64,000 bases of DNA. Origin: Symsagittifera roscoffensis. Lineage: Eukaryota > Xenacoelomorpha > Acoela > Convolutidae. The notes beneath the pieces were generated by a model, which was given only the letters and a program-made list of their open reading frames with translations, was not told the origin of the DNA and made no database searches. Below, piece after piece: positions 51,771-63,570 of the stretch; the stretch's first letter is position 1, and the number at the start of each line of letters is the position of its first letter. The position numbers and the translations under genes are program-made. Location of the stretch: positions 1,586,073 to 1,650,072 of the forward strand of contig NC_087063.1 of the NCBI RefSeq assembly GCF_963678635.1. Reading direction: 5' to 3'.

Positions 51771-53588
51771 GTGGCGACAATGCAGGAAGAAGACGAAGCG
51801 ATTGCACGAGTATTCTACTGGGCAGGAACAGCAGACGAGATGAGCGATATGTCTTCATTGGGAACGAAACTTATTCCGAAGGAGCAGGCAATTCAGTACG
51901 GACCTGAGGCATTGGCGTACTGGTCGAGGTGGGATGAAGTGAATATTCGGGGAGGAATACTTTACAAGAAATGGTTCCAGAGAGATGGGTCAAAGCCGAC
52001 ACTTTTGACGGTGGTTCCAGCAGCAGGACGAAAGGAAATCCCCGGACAGTTTGATTCAATGGAGACCAGAGGAGGACAGCTTGGAACCGAGAAGATGTTG
52101 GCGAAGATACGGCGACGATACTGGTGGCCGACGATGAGGACGGATGTCGAAAGAAAAGTCCAGTGGTGCTTAAGCCAAGCAGCACAGAGTGCCAGTGGAA
52201 AAAGGAAGCGAGCTGCGGTTCAGGCCCCATTTGATCCCGGAATCAGATTCAGTACGATGGCAGTGGACATATTGGGTCCAATGACGATGGCGACGAGTAG
52301 CAGAGCGAAACATGTGCTTGTTTTGACGGATCTTTTCACAATGTATGCGATTGCAGTCCCTCTTGTATCAACAGATGCATCAGACGTGGCTCAAGCAATT
52401 GTGGAACATTGGGTACTGAAGTTTGGAGCTCCCAATGCTTTGCGTACGGGCCAGGGAAAAATCTTTGGCAGTAAACTGATCAAGGAGATGTGCCGACTCT
52501 TGGGAATTGATGTAAGCCCGACTTTGCCAGACAAACCCGAAAGTAGAGAGCTGACAGGTCAATATAACGATAAGATGACGAAGGTGATTTCAAAGTACTG
52601 TGCGGAGAACCCAAAGACGTGAGATACGATGTTGCCGTATTTGAGTTTTGTGTACAACACGACTATTCATTGGACGACGGGAGCGACGCCATTCAGTCAT
52701 GGTCAGGAGTGCCATTACCCCATTGACCTGTTCTACGCGAAACCTCACGACGAAGTGCTGACGAAGGATCATATTGCAGAGGAACTAGATGAGCTCTTCC
52801 GAGATGCTCATAGAAGTGCCAGAGAAATCCTTGGGACGGATCAACGACGACAGGAGGATCAGAACTGGAAGAAAGTTCATGGAGAAACATACGCAGCTGG
52901 AGATAAAATCTAGGTGTGGGCGAAGGAAAAATTCAAGTCGAGGAAGCATTTTGATCCATGGGAAGGTCCTTATGTGGTGATGGCCAAGCTGTCCGAAGTC
53001 AGGTACAAGATGGCAAAGGAGTCAGCTCCAAGCAAAGTCAAGTTCTTGCACTTCACCATGCTGAAGCGATTCAAAGAAGAGACGGCACAGTCAGATGAGG
53101 CTACTAGCAGCAAGCGACCGACACCATATCGGTCGGTTAATTTCTGCTGCGATGACCCGGAGATATATTATGAAGATGAGTTGTTAAGGGTGAACAAAGG
53201 GGAGGGTTTTAGTCATGACCCAGGCCCGCGAGATGTAACTGTTAGATTGTTGCCTGTGAGAAATCGAGCTATCGAACCACAATTCAATCCACCCGGGAGA
53301 AATGTGCGAGTTCGGGCGATGCCTGAACACTTCGCTGATCCACCACGAATGATGCGGGAAGTGGCTAGAAGGGAAGAAGATGCGATTGAGGCATACAATA
53401 CGACGGAGCTGGAGGCCAGAAGGGAAGAGGAGCCAGCGAATCTACCCTGTGAGGCGGAAGACAGACCACCTGGCGAGGTGATGGCTGCCGAACCGGTGAT
53501 GGAAATTGGAACAGCAGATGATAGCGGTCGACCAACTCGAGTAAGGAGACCACCTGTACGGCTTGGAATCGACGAGTTTCTGAGTTAA
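51771..53588 (+). pseudogene. Integrase with lost catalytic residues and two stops
   Basis: Same frame as the protease. The zinc domain is degraded: GGQLGTEKMLAKIRRRYWWP is clear, but the preceding His is replaced (ETRGGQ), and the CX2C is WCLSQAAQ. In the core, the first Asp is kept (AVDILGP), the second sits in RTGQGKIF where TDQG is normal, and the Glu region reads ELTGQYN. A TGA (52620) and a TAG (52911) break the frame. The C-terminal part (PWEGPYVVMAKLSEVRYKM) is intact. Non-functional as an integrase. Confidence 0.8.
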
Positions 53589-53943
53589 CACTTACATTAA
53601 AAGACTGTCTCTTTTTCTCTCATTAGTTGGTGCTTAGTTACATTGAGTGCAATCCCACCTGAAGTGTTGTGCAGAAGATTGATAGCGATGATTATGAATG
53701 TGAAAGGGTTGGATCGTACCATGAAAATTACTTCAGTTACAACCCATTTAGGTTACTCTTTGTGCTATATCATTGTTTATTTAACGGGGACTAACTGTTG
53801 GGTCCGCGATATTCTAAGGGTAAAACTTTAAAGGGAGGGGAAACGACTAAGTGTTAGGGAGCACGGCGAAGCGAAGAGTTATGTAATTTATCATTAGGCC
53901 TTGTTAGGAGTTACTTTTAGCATTATTCGGGAGAATAGTAGAC
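53589..53943 (+). other. Short 3' region of the right-hand element
   Basis: Non-coding stretch between the integrase frame and the polypurine tract. No other feature seen. Confidence 0.5.
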
Positions 53944-53956
53944 TAGAAGGGAAGAC
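53944..53956 (+). promoter_or_regulatory. Polypurine tract
   Basis: TAGAAGGGAAGAC lies directly before the TGTACAC that opens the second LTR. This is the expected plus-strand primer position and confirms the LTR start. Confidence 0.7.
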
Positions 53957-56413
53957 TGTACACTTGGTGATTCTACTGTAGTACATGCTATAGTAACCTG
54001 AGCGTAAGATTGATTCGTCATTAAGTTAAGTAGTACAGAAAACAAAGGGTAAAGTTCGAAATAGTTCAATCTTCGAAGATATCGTCCCTCCTATTCCAGA
54101 AAATAAAACGTGACAAAATCCGCGAACCCCCCCAAATCGGAACTAAGAAAGCTAATGTTATGATATTCAGGGGAGCGATAATAGAGATGATTTGACCCGG
54201 GCATGCAAAAATCGGGACCCCTCAGACCCTTGGGGGGCACGTGATAACGGTTCCCGGAAGTGTAAATGAACCTATCAGAACTCGGTAACTAGCGGCGGTG
54301 TTGGGCTCAAATTCTAGTATGTTGCAGGCCTAGTTGAGGGTAGCTTAATTTTGGAAACCCAGACCCTCTTACCCCCACTTCGGGTTTTATGCTCAAAATA
54401 AGCAAACCCACCCCTAAGTTCCGGAAATCGTTTCTCGACTTCCAATGAATGCAAGGAGCTGACTCTTGGAGGGATGATAGGTAGTGGCAAGTTACATCTT
54501 GTATTATAAGTTGAGCCAAATCCAGCGGTTGGATCGGAAGCTATTAGCACTTGGAAAAACACCCCCTTAGACTGGAAATAGGCAATTTACGCGAAATAAT
54601 GATTGAGAGCATATCGATATTATTGCAGTAATGGACATAAGATACGGACCTCGAAAAAAGACCCATTGTAAGTGAAAACTCTCCGGTTACTCCTTCCGGT
54701 GTTAATAGCCTTTTCCCGGAAAAATTGATATTGGACCTTAAAATGGGATAACTTTGGAACTATTGATGGGATATGAATGAAACTTGGTAGTTAGGACCCC
54801 TATGGGATTCTAAACCCAAATATGGAAGCTTGACCCCGGTTGACCCCTGGGTGACCTTAAATTGACTTTTTTTGCTTTTTGACCCCAAACTTGCATGGAA
54901 AACCCTTAGATTAACACCGGAAAGTGGCGTGTTTACCAACCCAACCCCTGGAAATGAGAATGTGTCACCTTGCTAAAAATTGGGAGGAAAACTTATATAT
55001 TGGGAACTAGAGCAGAAGCTGATAGAGATATAGATTTTACATTGCAACCTTGTAGTAGAGGATTTAATTTAAAGTGGACTTGGTAAACATTGGGTTCAAT
55101 TTAGCTTGGCGAATGCTCTATTAATAGAATATCAGTCAGGGTAATAGAAAAGTAGTCCCACATGAAATTGGTAGTAATAGAGGCATATCATGTGAGTTAA
55201 GTTTCCTAAATAGTATGAGTGGACGGGAAATCTACTTGGCTCTCCGGAGGTGACTTTTTGGTTTAATTTCACCCCTAATAGACAAACTACGTTCCCCTGA
55301 TAGCTAGAAGGTCGGGATTGGAATAGAGTACAGATGGAAAATTTAGATGCCTGAAATTAGTTAGCTACCCATGAAAAGGGCCTCCCCGTACCCTCGGGAG
55401 GTTGGAACGTTAACGGGATAATCAAAATAAAGTCCTTGGGAACGACTGAGTAAACATAGCATGTTTTGGAGGTTGAGTTGAACTCGAGGGCTGAAGTTCA
55501 CAGAGTTCAGGAATTGGTTGATTAGAATTGTATGACATTTGTTTGCTTGGTCAAATTGTGACAGCTACCGCATACCGGGTATCTAATAAGTGTGAAAAGA
55601 TTGATAAAAGAAACCGAAGTTGGCACGTGGCAGAGTTGACAGCAGGGGGGATATAGTCTTAAAACATGTGCGGACGGGTGATTTAGGCGGATGTGAGGAC
55701 TGATAGGGAATGGCGTGACTTAACTAAAACTAAGTGTAAAGAAAGATAAGGAATTGGAGGGTACCGGAGAGCCTGTAAGAGTCAGAAGAATTATTGCGAG
55801 CGAATCGAATAGTTGGTTCTCAGTTAGTTAGAGAACAATTTGGGCTACAAGCTAAGGTAGTCGCTTGATTCTCAAAGTAAAGACAGAACGAGTTGGAAGA
55901 CTTGTTAATGTGAATGTAGATTAGTTAGTGAATGTTAGTTAGGCTATCTAGAAGATAGCGGAATCGTTGTTGAACGATTGATATTGAAAGAAGTTTTCGA
56001 GGAGAACGTTAGTTAGTAGTAAGGTGTTAATTGAAATGCAGGAGGCAGTTGGTTTAAATAATAGTAATCGCGAACCCTTTTCTTTAATTGAATGATTAAT
56101 TTATATTTCAGCCAATTATAGGTTTCTCTGTATTTGGTTATATTCATTCTGAATTCATTTTTTTAATTGGAATTGTTGTTGCGATCGATTATTGACTGAC
56201 GGGTGAGATACAGTCGGAGGAGCACGAATCACGGGGCGAGCAGCATAGTACATTACAGAGCAGCCAACCACCAAATCAACCCTTTTGGGATTGTGAACAG
56301 TACTGGGAATCGGTTGCCCCGCTGACCTCAGTACAAAAGGGGAACATATTGCGGCGGTGTGAAATAGCGAGCAAGTTCGGCCTAGAGATATTGTGAATTC
56401 CCCCACGTTTACA
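53957..56413 (+). repeat. Long LTR, copy 2 (2.46 kb)
   Basis: Starts TGTACACTTGG and ends CGTTTACA. Keeps the 226-base segment missing from copy 1, which is also kept in the old reversed LTR at 3000-4100, so the segment is ancestral. Followed by GGTAC and the same host flank as at 62535. Confidence 0.85.
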
Positions 56414-56609
56414 GGTACAATGTAGTTTAAATAGAAATTGTGTTGTGAAAAACATTTAAACGAGTATTTGATTTTAGTCTGAGAAAAATGAACCCCAGCT
56501 TAAATACTTCGTCACTTCTTAGAGAAATGGAGCAGAAACGAATGGTACACAGCTCAAGTGTTAGGGGTTGATTCAGCAGCTCTGTCGCCAACTCTCTGCT
56601 TTGGTTCGG
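56414..56609 (+). repeat. Duplicated host flank, copy 2
   Basis: Same sequence as 48658-48852 and 62535-62730, joined to gag at the same CGG. The identical joint shows that copies 1 and 2 come from one rearrangement that was then duplicated. Confidence 0.8.
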
Positions 56610-57130
56610 AGACAGTACGCTGACTGCCGAGACTCAACATATACGGACGGAGCTGACGAGATTGCAGACGCACACTGACCAGAGGCTGGATCAAATGATA
56701 AAGGCTCAGAACAACCTGGCGAAGCAGATTGATGTACAGAGTTCGAGGTACAGAGAGGTGAGATTGCAGATGCAGATGCAGGAATCACGTCAAAATGATC
56801 TGGCGGCTCAAATGATGGCCCAGATGCAGAACTTAACGACAATGATAAGTAGGTTTGTTGATCTTTGCAACCCAAGCCAGATAGTCACACCCCAAGGGGA
56901 GAGAATCAGCAACACGACTTTGCGAACCCAAATGGGCGACAGAGTGGAAACAACCCATGGACCCAGGGTGGTTGTTTTAATTGTGGACAGGTAGGCCACA
57001 ATGCAAAAGGATGTCCCCAAAGAAGCGCGAACTATTTAAACTACCAAGGGCCGGGACAGTAGGCGAGTTCGAAGGAGGATTTGTCCCGGCCGAATTTAAG
57101 AAACAGCAGGCGGAAAGGCGAACGCAAGCT
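56610..57130 (+). pseudogene. 3' gag fragment (second duplicate)
   Basis: Duplicate of 48853-49376. A one-base deletion in the CCCCAAGCC stretch near 56874 puts the knuckle (56865-57062) in another frame. Confidence 0.7.
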
Positions 57131-58570
57131 ATTGGGAATCGTTTGCCCCGCTGACCTCAGTACAAAAGGGGAACATATTGCGGCGGTGTGAAATAGCGAG
57201 CAAGTTCGGCCTAGAGATATTGTGAATTCCCCCACGTTTACAGTGGCGCTCCTGGGTGGGCGCTATTCTAGATTGTAGCTGCAACGACGATTTCTGCGGT
57301 GGGATTACGAGGGCGAGAAGAACGAACCAACGATCGACAAAACAATTGCGATGGCGATGAGCGATCAAGACAGACAGCTGATTGCAGAGGCTGCAGTGGC
57401 AGTGGCCAATGCTCTCGATCGACAACAGGGAGTGTTCGGATTTGGTACGATACGACCAGATCGGTTTCCCTCGAGCAGTTATCAGAACTGGCGAGACTGG
57501 AGGAAACACTTTGCCTGGATAGCAGACGCCAATCGATGGGACGATGAGCAGGCCAGTATGGTGCTGCCGACTTGTCTGACAGGCTTGGGCATTGAATGAG
57601 TTCACGAGTATGCCAGCTCACTTTCGAGAAGATGTTGACGAGTTCGAGGAACCGACGGTAGGCAGAATGCTCGCGGAACTCGATCAGAGGATGATGCCAT
57701 TTCAGACACGATCAGCTGCGAGGGCTGAATTCAAGAACCTCATGCAGGAGGAAGGCGAGGGCTTGAGAGAATTTGCAAGACGAGTGCGATCCTTGGGTGA
57801 AGTTGCAAATACAAACCTGGGAGCTCAAGCCCGAGAAGACATGAACCGCGAACAGTAAACTGATGGATTGTGTGATTTCGAGCTTCAGGAATTGCTTCTG
57901 CGAGAAGACCTCGAGAATTTCAACCAGGCGGTGGCCCGAGCACAGGCTCTAGATATGGCACGCAAAACAGTCAGGATGAAGAGTCGGAGACGGTCAAATC
58001 ACGTTCGGTCGGTGCACGGTGTTCAAGAACTGACGACTGAGGCTGGCGGAGACAGTACGATGACTGCCTAGACTCAACAGATACAGACGGAGCTGACGAG
58101 ATTGCATACGCACACTGACCAGAGGCTGGACCAAATGATGAAGGCTCAGAACAACCTGGCGAAGCAGATTGATGTCCAGAGTTCGAGGTAAGATGAGGTG
58201 AGATTGCAGATGCAGATGCAGGAATCACTTCAAAGCGATCTGGCGGCTCAAATGATGGCCCAGATGCAGAACTTAACGACAATGATAAGTAGGTTTGTTG
58301 ATCTTTGCAACCCAGGCCAGATAGTCACACCCCACGGGGAGAGAATCAGCAACACGACTTTGCGAACCCAAATGGGCGACAGAGTGGAAACAACCCATGG
58401 ACCCAGGGTGGTTGTTTTAATTGTGGACAGGTAGGCCACAATGCAAAAGGATGTCCCCAAAGAAGCGCGAACTATTTAAACTACCAAGGGCCGGGACAGT
58501 AGGCGAGTTCGAAGGAGGATTTGTCCCGGCCGAATTTAAGAAACAGCAGGCGGAAAAGCGAACGCAAGCT
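57131..58570 (+). repeat. Tandem unit 1 (LTR end, primer site, gag)
   Basis: 1,440 bases: LTR end, primer site, leader, gag up to just after the knuckle. Gag is broken by an extra T near 57591 (GGCTTGGGC), a TAA (57856-57858) and a TAG near 58069. The first two lesions are shared with unit 2. Confidence 0.85.
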
Positions 58571-60011
58571 ATTGGGAATCGTTTGCCCCGCTGACCTCAG
58601 TACAAAAGGGGAACATATTGCGGCGGTGTGAAATAGCGAGCAAGTTCGGCCTAGAGATATTGTGAATTCCCCCACGTTTACAGTGGCGCTCCTGGGTGGG
58701 CGCTATTCTAGATTGTAGCTGCAACGACGATTTCTGCGGTGGGATTACGAGGGCGAGAAGAACGAACCAACGATCAACAAAACAATTGCGATGGCGATGA
58801 GCGATCAAGACAGACAGCTGATTGCAGAGGCTGCAGTGGCAGCGGCCAATGCTCTCGATCGACAACAGGGAGTGTTCGGATTTGGTACGATACGACCAGA
58901 TCGGTTTCCCTCGAGCAGTTATCAGAACTGGCGAGACTGGAGGAAACACTTTGCCTGGATAGCAGACGCCAATCGATGGGACGATGAGCAGGCCAGGATG
59001 GTGCTGCCGACTTGTCTGACAGGCTTGGGCATTGAATGAGTTCACGAGTATGCCAGCTCACTTTCGAGAAGAAGTTGACGAGTTCGAGGAACCGACGGTA
59101 GGCAGAATGCTCGCGGAACTCGATCAGAGGATGATGCCATTTCAGACACGATCAGCTGCGAGGGCTGAATTCAAGAACCTCATGCAGGAGGAAGGCGAGG
59201 GCTTGAGAGAATTTGCAAGACGAGTGCGATCCTTGGGTGAAGTTGCAAATACAAACCTGGGAGCTCAAGCCCGAGAAGACATGAACCGCGAACAGTAAAC
59301 TGATGGATTGTGTGATTTCGAGCTTCAGGAATTGCTTCTGCGAGAAGACCTCGAGAATTTCAACCAGGCGGTGGCCCGAGCACAGGCTCTAGATATGGCA
59401 CGCAAAACAGTCAGGATGAAGAGTCGGAGACGGTCAAATCACGTTCGGTCGGTGCACGGTGTTCAAGAACTGACGATTGAGGCTGGCGGAGACAGTACGA
59501 TGACTGCCTAGACTCAACAGATACAGACGGAGCTGACGAGATTGTATACGCACACTGACCAGAGGCTGGACCAAATGATGAAGGCTCAGAACAACCTGGC
59601 GAAGCAGATTGATGTCCAGAGCTCGAGGTACGATGAGGTGAGATTGCAGATGCAGATGCAGGAATCACTTCAAAGCGATCTGGCGGCTCAAATGATGGCC
59701 CAGATGCAGAACTTAACGACAATGATAGGTAGGTTTGTTGATCTTTGTAACCCCAAGACAGATAGTCACACCCCACGGGGAGAGAATCAGCAACACGACT
59801 TTGCGAACCTAAATGGGCGACAGAGTGGAAACAACCAATGGACCCAGGGTGGTTGTTTTAATTGTGGACAGGTAGGCCACAATGCAAAAGGATGTCCCCA
59901 AAGAAGCGCGAACTATTTAAACTACCAAGGGCCGGGACAGTAGGCGAGTTCGAAGGAGGATTTGTCCCGGCCGAATTTACGAAACAGCAGGCTGAAAGCC
60001 GAACGCAAGCT
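58571..60011 (+). repeat. Tandem unit 2
   Basis: Same layout. Shares with unit 1 the extra T (near 59031) and the TAA (59296-59298), so one was copied from the other after gag died. The knuckle frame (59542-59943) is intact. Confidence 0.85.
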
Positions 60012-61451
60012 ATTGGGAATCGTTTGCCCCGCTGACCTCAGTACAAAAGGGGAACATATTGCGGCGGTGTGAAATAGCGAGCAAGTTCGGCCTAGAGATA
60101 TTGTGAATTCCCCCACGTTTACAGTGGCGCTCCTGGGTGGGCGCTATTCTGGATTGTAGCTGCAACGACGATTTCTGCGGTGGGATTACGAGGGCGAGAA
60201 GAACGAACCAACGATTGACAAAACAATTGCGATGGCGATGAACGATCAAGACAGACAGCTGATTGCAGAGGCTGCAGTGGCAGCGGCCAATGCTCTCGAT
60301 CGACAACAGGGAGTGTTCGGATTTGGTACGATACGACCAGATCGGTTTCCCTCGAGCAGTTATCAGAACTGGCGAGACTGGAGGAAACACTTTGCCTGGA
60401 TAGCAGACGCCAATCGATGGGACGATGAGCAGGCCAGGATGGTGCTGCCGACTTGTCTGACAGGCTGGGCATTGAATGAGTTCACGAGTATGCCAGCTCA
60501 CTTTCGAGAAGAAGTTGACGAGTTCGAGGAACCGACGCTAGGCAGAATGCTCGCGGAACTCGATCAGAGGATGATGCCATTTCAGACACGATCAGCTGCG
60601 AGGGCTGAATTCAAGAACCTCATGCAGGAGGAAGGCGAGGGCTTGAGAGACTTTGCAAGACAAGTGCGATCCTTGGGTGAAGTTGCAAATACAAACCTGG
60701 GAGCTCAAGCCCGAGAAGACATGAACCGCGAACAGTTCACTGATGGATTGTGTGATTTCGAGCTTCAGGAATTGCTTCTGCGAGAAGACCTCGAGAATTT
60801 CAACCAGGCGGTGGCCCGAGCACAGGCTCTAGATATGGCACGCAAAACAGTCAGGATGAAGAGTCGGAGACGGTCAAATCACGTTCGGTCGGTGCACGGT
60901 GTTCAAGAACTGACGACTGAGGCTGGCGGAGACAGTACGATGACTGCCTAGACTCAACAGATACAGACGGAGCTGACGAGATTGCAGACGCACACTGACC
61001 AGAGGCTGGACCAAATGATGAAGGCTCAGAACAACCTGGCGAAGCAGATTGATGTCCAGAGTTCGAGTTACGATGAGGTGAGATTGCAGATGCAGATGCA
61101 GGAATCACTTCAAAGCGATCTGGCGGCTCAAATGATGGCCCAGATGCAGAACTTAACGACAATGATAGGTAGGTTTGTTGATCTTTGTAACCCCAAGACA
61201 GATAGTCACACCCCACTGGGAGAGAGTCAGCAACACGACTTTGCGAACCTAAATGGGCGACAGAGTGGAAACAACCCATGGACCCAGGGTGGTTGTTTTA
61301 ATTGTGGACAGGTAGGCCACAATGCAAAAGGATGTCCCCAAAGAAGCGCGAACTATTTAAACTACCAAGGGCCGGGACAGTAGGCGAGTTCGAACGAGGA
61401 TTTGTCCCGGCCGAATTTACGAAACAGCAGGCTGAAAGGCGAACGCAAGCT
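60012..61451 (+). repeat. Tandem unit 3
   Basis: Same layout but without the extra T and TAA: gag is open for 239 codons from ATG 60232 to a TAG at 60949-60951, then 133 codons in the next segment to the knuckle (60982-61383). The TAG is shared with units 1 and 2. Confidence 0.85.
60232..60951 (+). pseudogene. gag copy in unit 3 (239 codons to TAG)
   Basis: Capsid-like region intact (NWRDWRKHFAWIADANRWDD, CLTGWALNEF), truncated before the zinc knuckle by TAG. Not part of any complete element, so treated as a fragment. Confidence 0.65.
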
Positions 61452-62390
61452 ATTGGGAATCGGTTGCCCCGCTGACCTCAGTACAAAAGGGGAACATATT
61501 GCGGCGGTGTGAAATAGCGAGAAAGTTCGGCCTAGAGATATTGTGAATTCCCCCACGTTTACAGTGGCGCTCCTGGGTGGGCGCTATTCTGGATTGTAGC
61601 TGCAACGACGATTTGTGCGGTGGGATTACGAGGGCGAGAAGAACGAACCAACGATCGACGAAACAATTGCGATGGCGATGAACAATCAAGACAGACAGCT
61701 GATTGCAGAGGCTGCAGTGGCAGCGGCCAATGCTCTTGATCGACAACAGGGAGTGTTCGGATTTGGTACGATACGACCAGATCGGTTTCCCTCGAGCAGT
61801 TATCAGAACTGGCGAGACTGGAGGAAACACTTTGCCTGGATAGCAGACGCCAATCGATGGGACGATGAGCAGGCCAGGATGGTGCTGCCGACTTGTCTGA
61901 CAGGCTGGGCATTGGATGAGTTCACGAGTATGCCAGCTCACTTTCGAGAGGAAGTTGACGAGTTCGAGGAACCGACGCTAGGCAGAATGCTCGCGGAACT
62001 CGATCAGAGGATGATGCCATTTCAGACACGATCAGCTGCGAGGGCTGAATTCATGAACCTCATGCAGGAGGAAGGCGAGGGCTTGAGAGACTTTGCAAGA
62101 AGAGTGCGATCCTTGGGTGAAGTTGCAAATACAAACCTGAGAGCTCAAGCCCGAGACGACATGAACCGCGAACAGTTCACTGATGGATTGTGTGATTTCG
62201 AGCTTCAGGAATTGCTTCTGCGAGAAGACCTCGAGAATTTCAACCAGGCGGTGGCCCGAGCACAGGCTCTAGATATGGCACGCAAAACAGTCAGGATGAA
62301 GAGTCGGAGACGGCCAAATCACGTTCGGTCGGTGCACGATGTTCAAGACCTGACTACTGAGGCTGGCGGAGACAGTACGCTGACTGCCGG
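61452..62390 (+). repeat. Tandem unit 4 (truncated)
   Basis: Starts like the others and has an intact gag start (ATG at 61672), but ends in mid-gag at 62390 where it joins the final LTR end. The open frame runs on across the joint to 62517, giving a chimeric 282-codon reading frame. Confidence 0.8.
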
Positions 62391-62534
62391 GTTCACAATC
62401 CCCTTTTGGGATTGTGAACAGTACTGGGAATCGGTTGCCCCGCTGACCTCAGTACAAAAGGGGAACATATTGCGGCGGTGTGAAATAGCGAGCAAGTTCG
62501 GCCTAGAGATATTGTGAATTCCCCCACGTTTACA
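62391..62534 (+). repeat. Final LTR end, with a hairpin at the joint
   Basis: LTR end from about 62403 to CGTTTACA at 62534. The first bases (62391-62402, GTTCACAATCCC) are the exact reverse complement of 62408-62419, an inverted copy not found in the intact LTRs at this place. Confidence 0.8.
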
Positions 62535-62539
62535 GGTAC
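62535..62539. repeat. Target-site duplication GGTAC, right
   Basis: Matches 46422-46426 before the first LTR, and recurs after LTR copy 2 (56414-56418). Confidence 0.8.
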
Positions 62540-63180
62540 AATGTAGTTTAGATAGAAATTGTGTTGTGAAAAACATTTAAACGAGTATTTGATTTTAGTC
62601 TGAGAAAAATGAACCCCAGCTTAAATACTTCGTCACTTCTTAGAGAAATGGAGCAGAAACGAATGGTACACAGCTCAAGTGTTAGGGGTTGGTTCAGCAG
62701 CTCTGTCGCCAACTCGCTGCTTTGGTTCGGGCGAGTGGTATAATATATGTTCTGACGGTGGCACTCACCGAGGGAGAGCAAATTAATAAAAGGCTACAGG
62801 TGAACCCAAACTTGCATAAACCTTCACAACTGAATGAAGGCAATCAAGTGGCCCATTTTTCTATACACTATAACATGATATCCAGTGGCGTTCGCAGAAT
62901 TTTTTAGGGGTGGAGGAGGGCGGTTTTTTGAAAATTTTGTCGAGCTTTTCTTTAAGACGACCAAATTGACTTTGCGAGCTCTCAGAAAGTACTAAAAATG
63001 AAAAAGCTAAAAATTCTCAAAACAAACTATGTTGGTCAGCCAAAATCAGCCAAGTCGTAAAAATATACCAAAAGGATACCAACAGTGAACTCAAATTTAC
63101 ATACAAACGGTTTTGTTCTCATGCAATTTGTACGTTATTTTAGCCAGAGTTACTTCTAATTTTTGGCAGTTTTTATCCTA
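62540..63180. other. Host flank, non-coding
   Basis: Continues the host sequence of which the first about 190 bases were copied twice into the element. A 44-codon ATG frame (62609-62743) is open here, but is broken by TGA in both duplicated copies. It has no domain and is not called a gene. Confidence 0.5.
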
Positions 63181-63320
63181 CCCGCATCCAAGTTTAGGCG
63201 TAAATAATCGATTATAACGGATTATTATGATGATTTTTTGACAATTATAATCGATTATAATTACCAAAATTAGGTCTTTAAGGGATTTATAATTGATTAT
63301 AATCGTGATATTTTCCAAGA
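63181..63320. repeat. Cluster of TTATAATCGATTATAA-like palindromes
   Basis: Three related units: about 63205-63220, a perfect 20-base palindrome at 63243-63262, and 63287-63304. They could form alternate hairpins or be relics of a foldback element. Confidence 0.7.
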
Positions 63321-63538
63321 GGTTATTATCTCTTCCCGGGTTGACCTCCATACACCGAAAATGGTTATCATACAACTCCATACATCAGGTGTGTGGAAAA
63401 ATGCTTGTCATACAATTTTCATACAATTTCTAAAAATGGTTGAAAACTGATATAAACTTATTTCTGTGGATGTTTGATTCTTATAAAACAGTCTGGTGAT
63501 AAAAAACTGAGGTTCTCGTTTTTTGAAAAAAATGCTTA

Positions 63539-63570
63539 TCATACAATTCCCATATATGGGAATTGTATGA
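63539..63570. repeat. Perfect 32-bp palindrome
   Basis: Arms TCATACAATTCCCATA and TATGGGAATTGTATGA meet with no spacer. Imperfect pairing continues outwards (AAAAAATGC against GCATTTTTT). The left arm context AAAAATGCTT.TCATACAATT also occurs at about 63398, so this may be part of a foldback transposon. Confidence 0.8.

Larger units (their letters stand above)
46422..62539 (+). mobile_element. Rearranged Gypsy-type element with long LTRs and tandem gag array
   Basis: Bounded by GGTAC at 46422-46426 and 62535-62539, a 5-bp target-site duplication. Inside, in order: long LTR; host-flank fragment; gag piece; LTR end with primer site, gag, protease and integrase; polypurine tract; second long LTR; the same host-flank fragment; gag piece; four tandem 1,440-bp units; LTR end. 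RT and RNase H are absent. GC content is higher than in the surroundings. The structure can be explained by one insertion followed by segmental duplication and unequal exchange. Confidence 0.85.
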
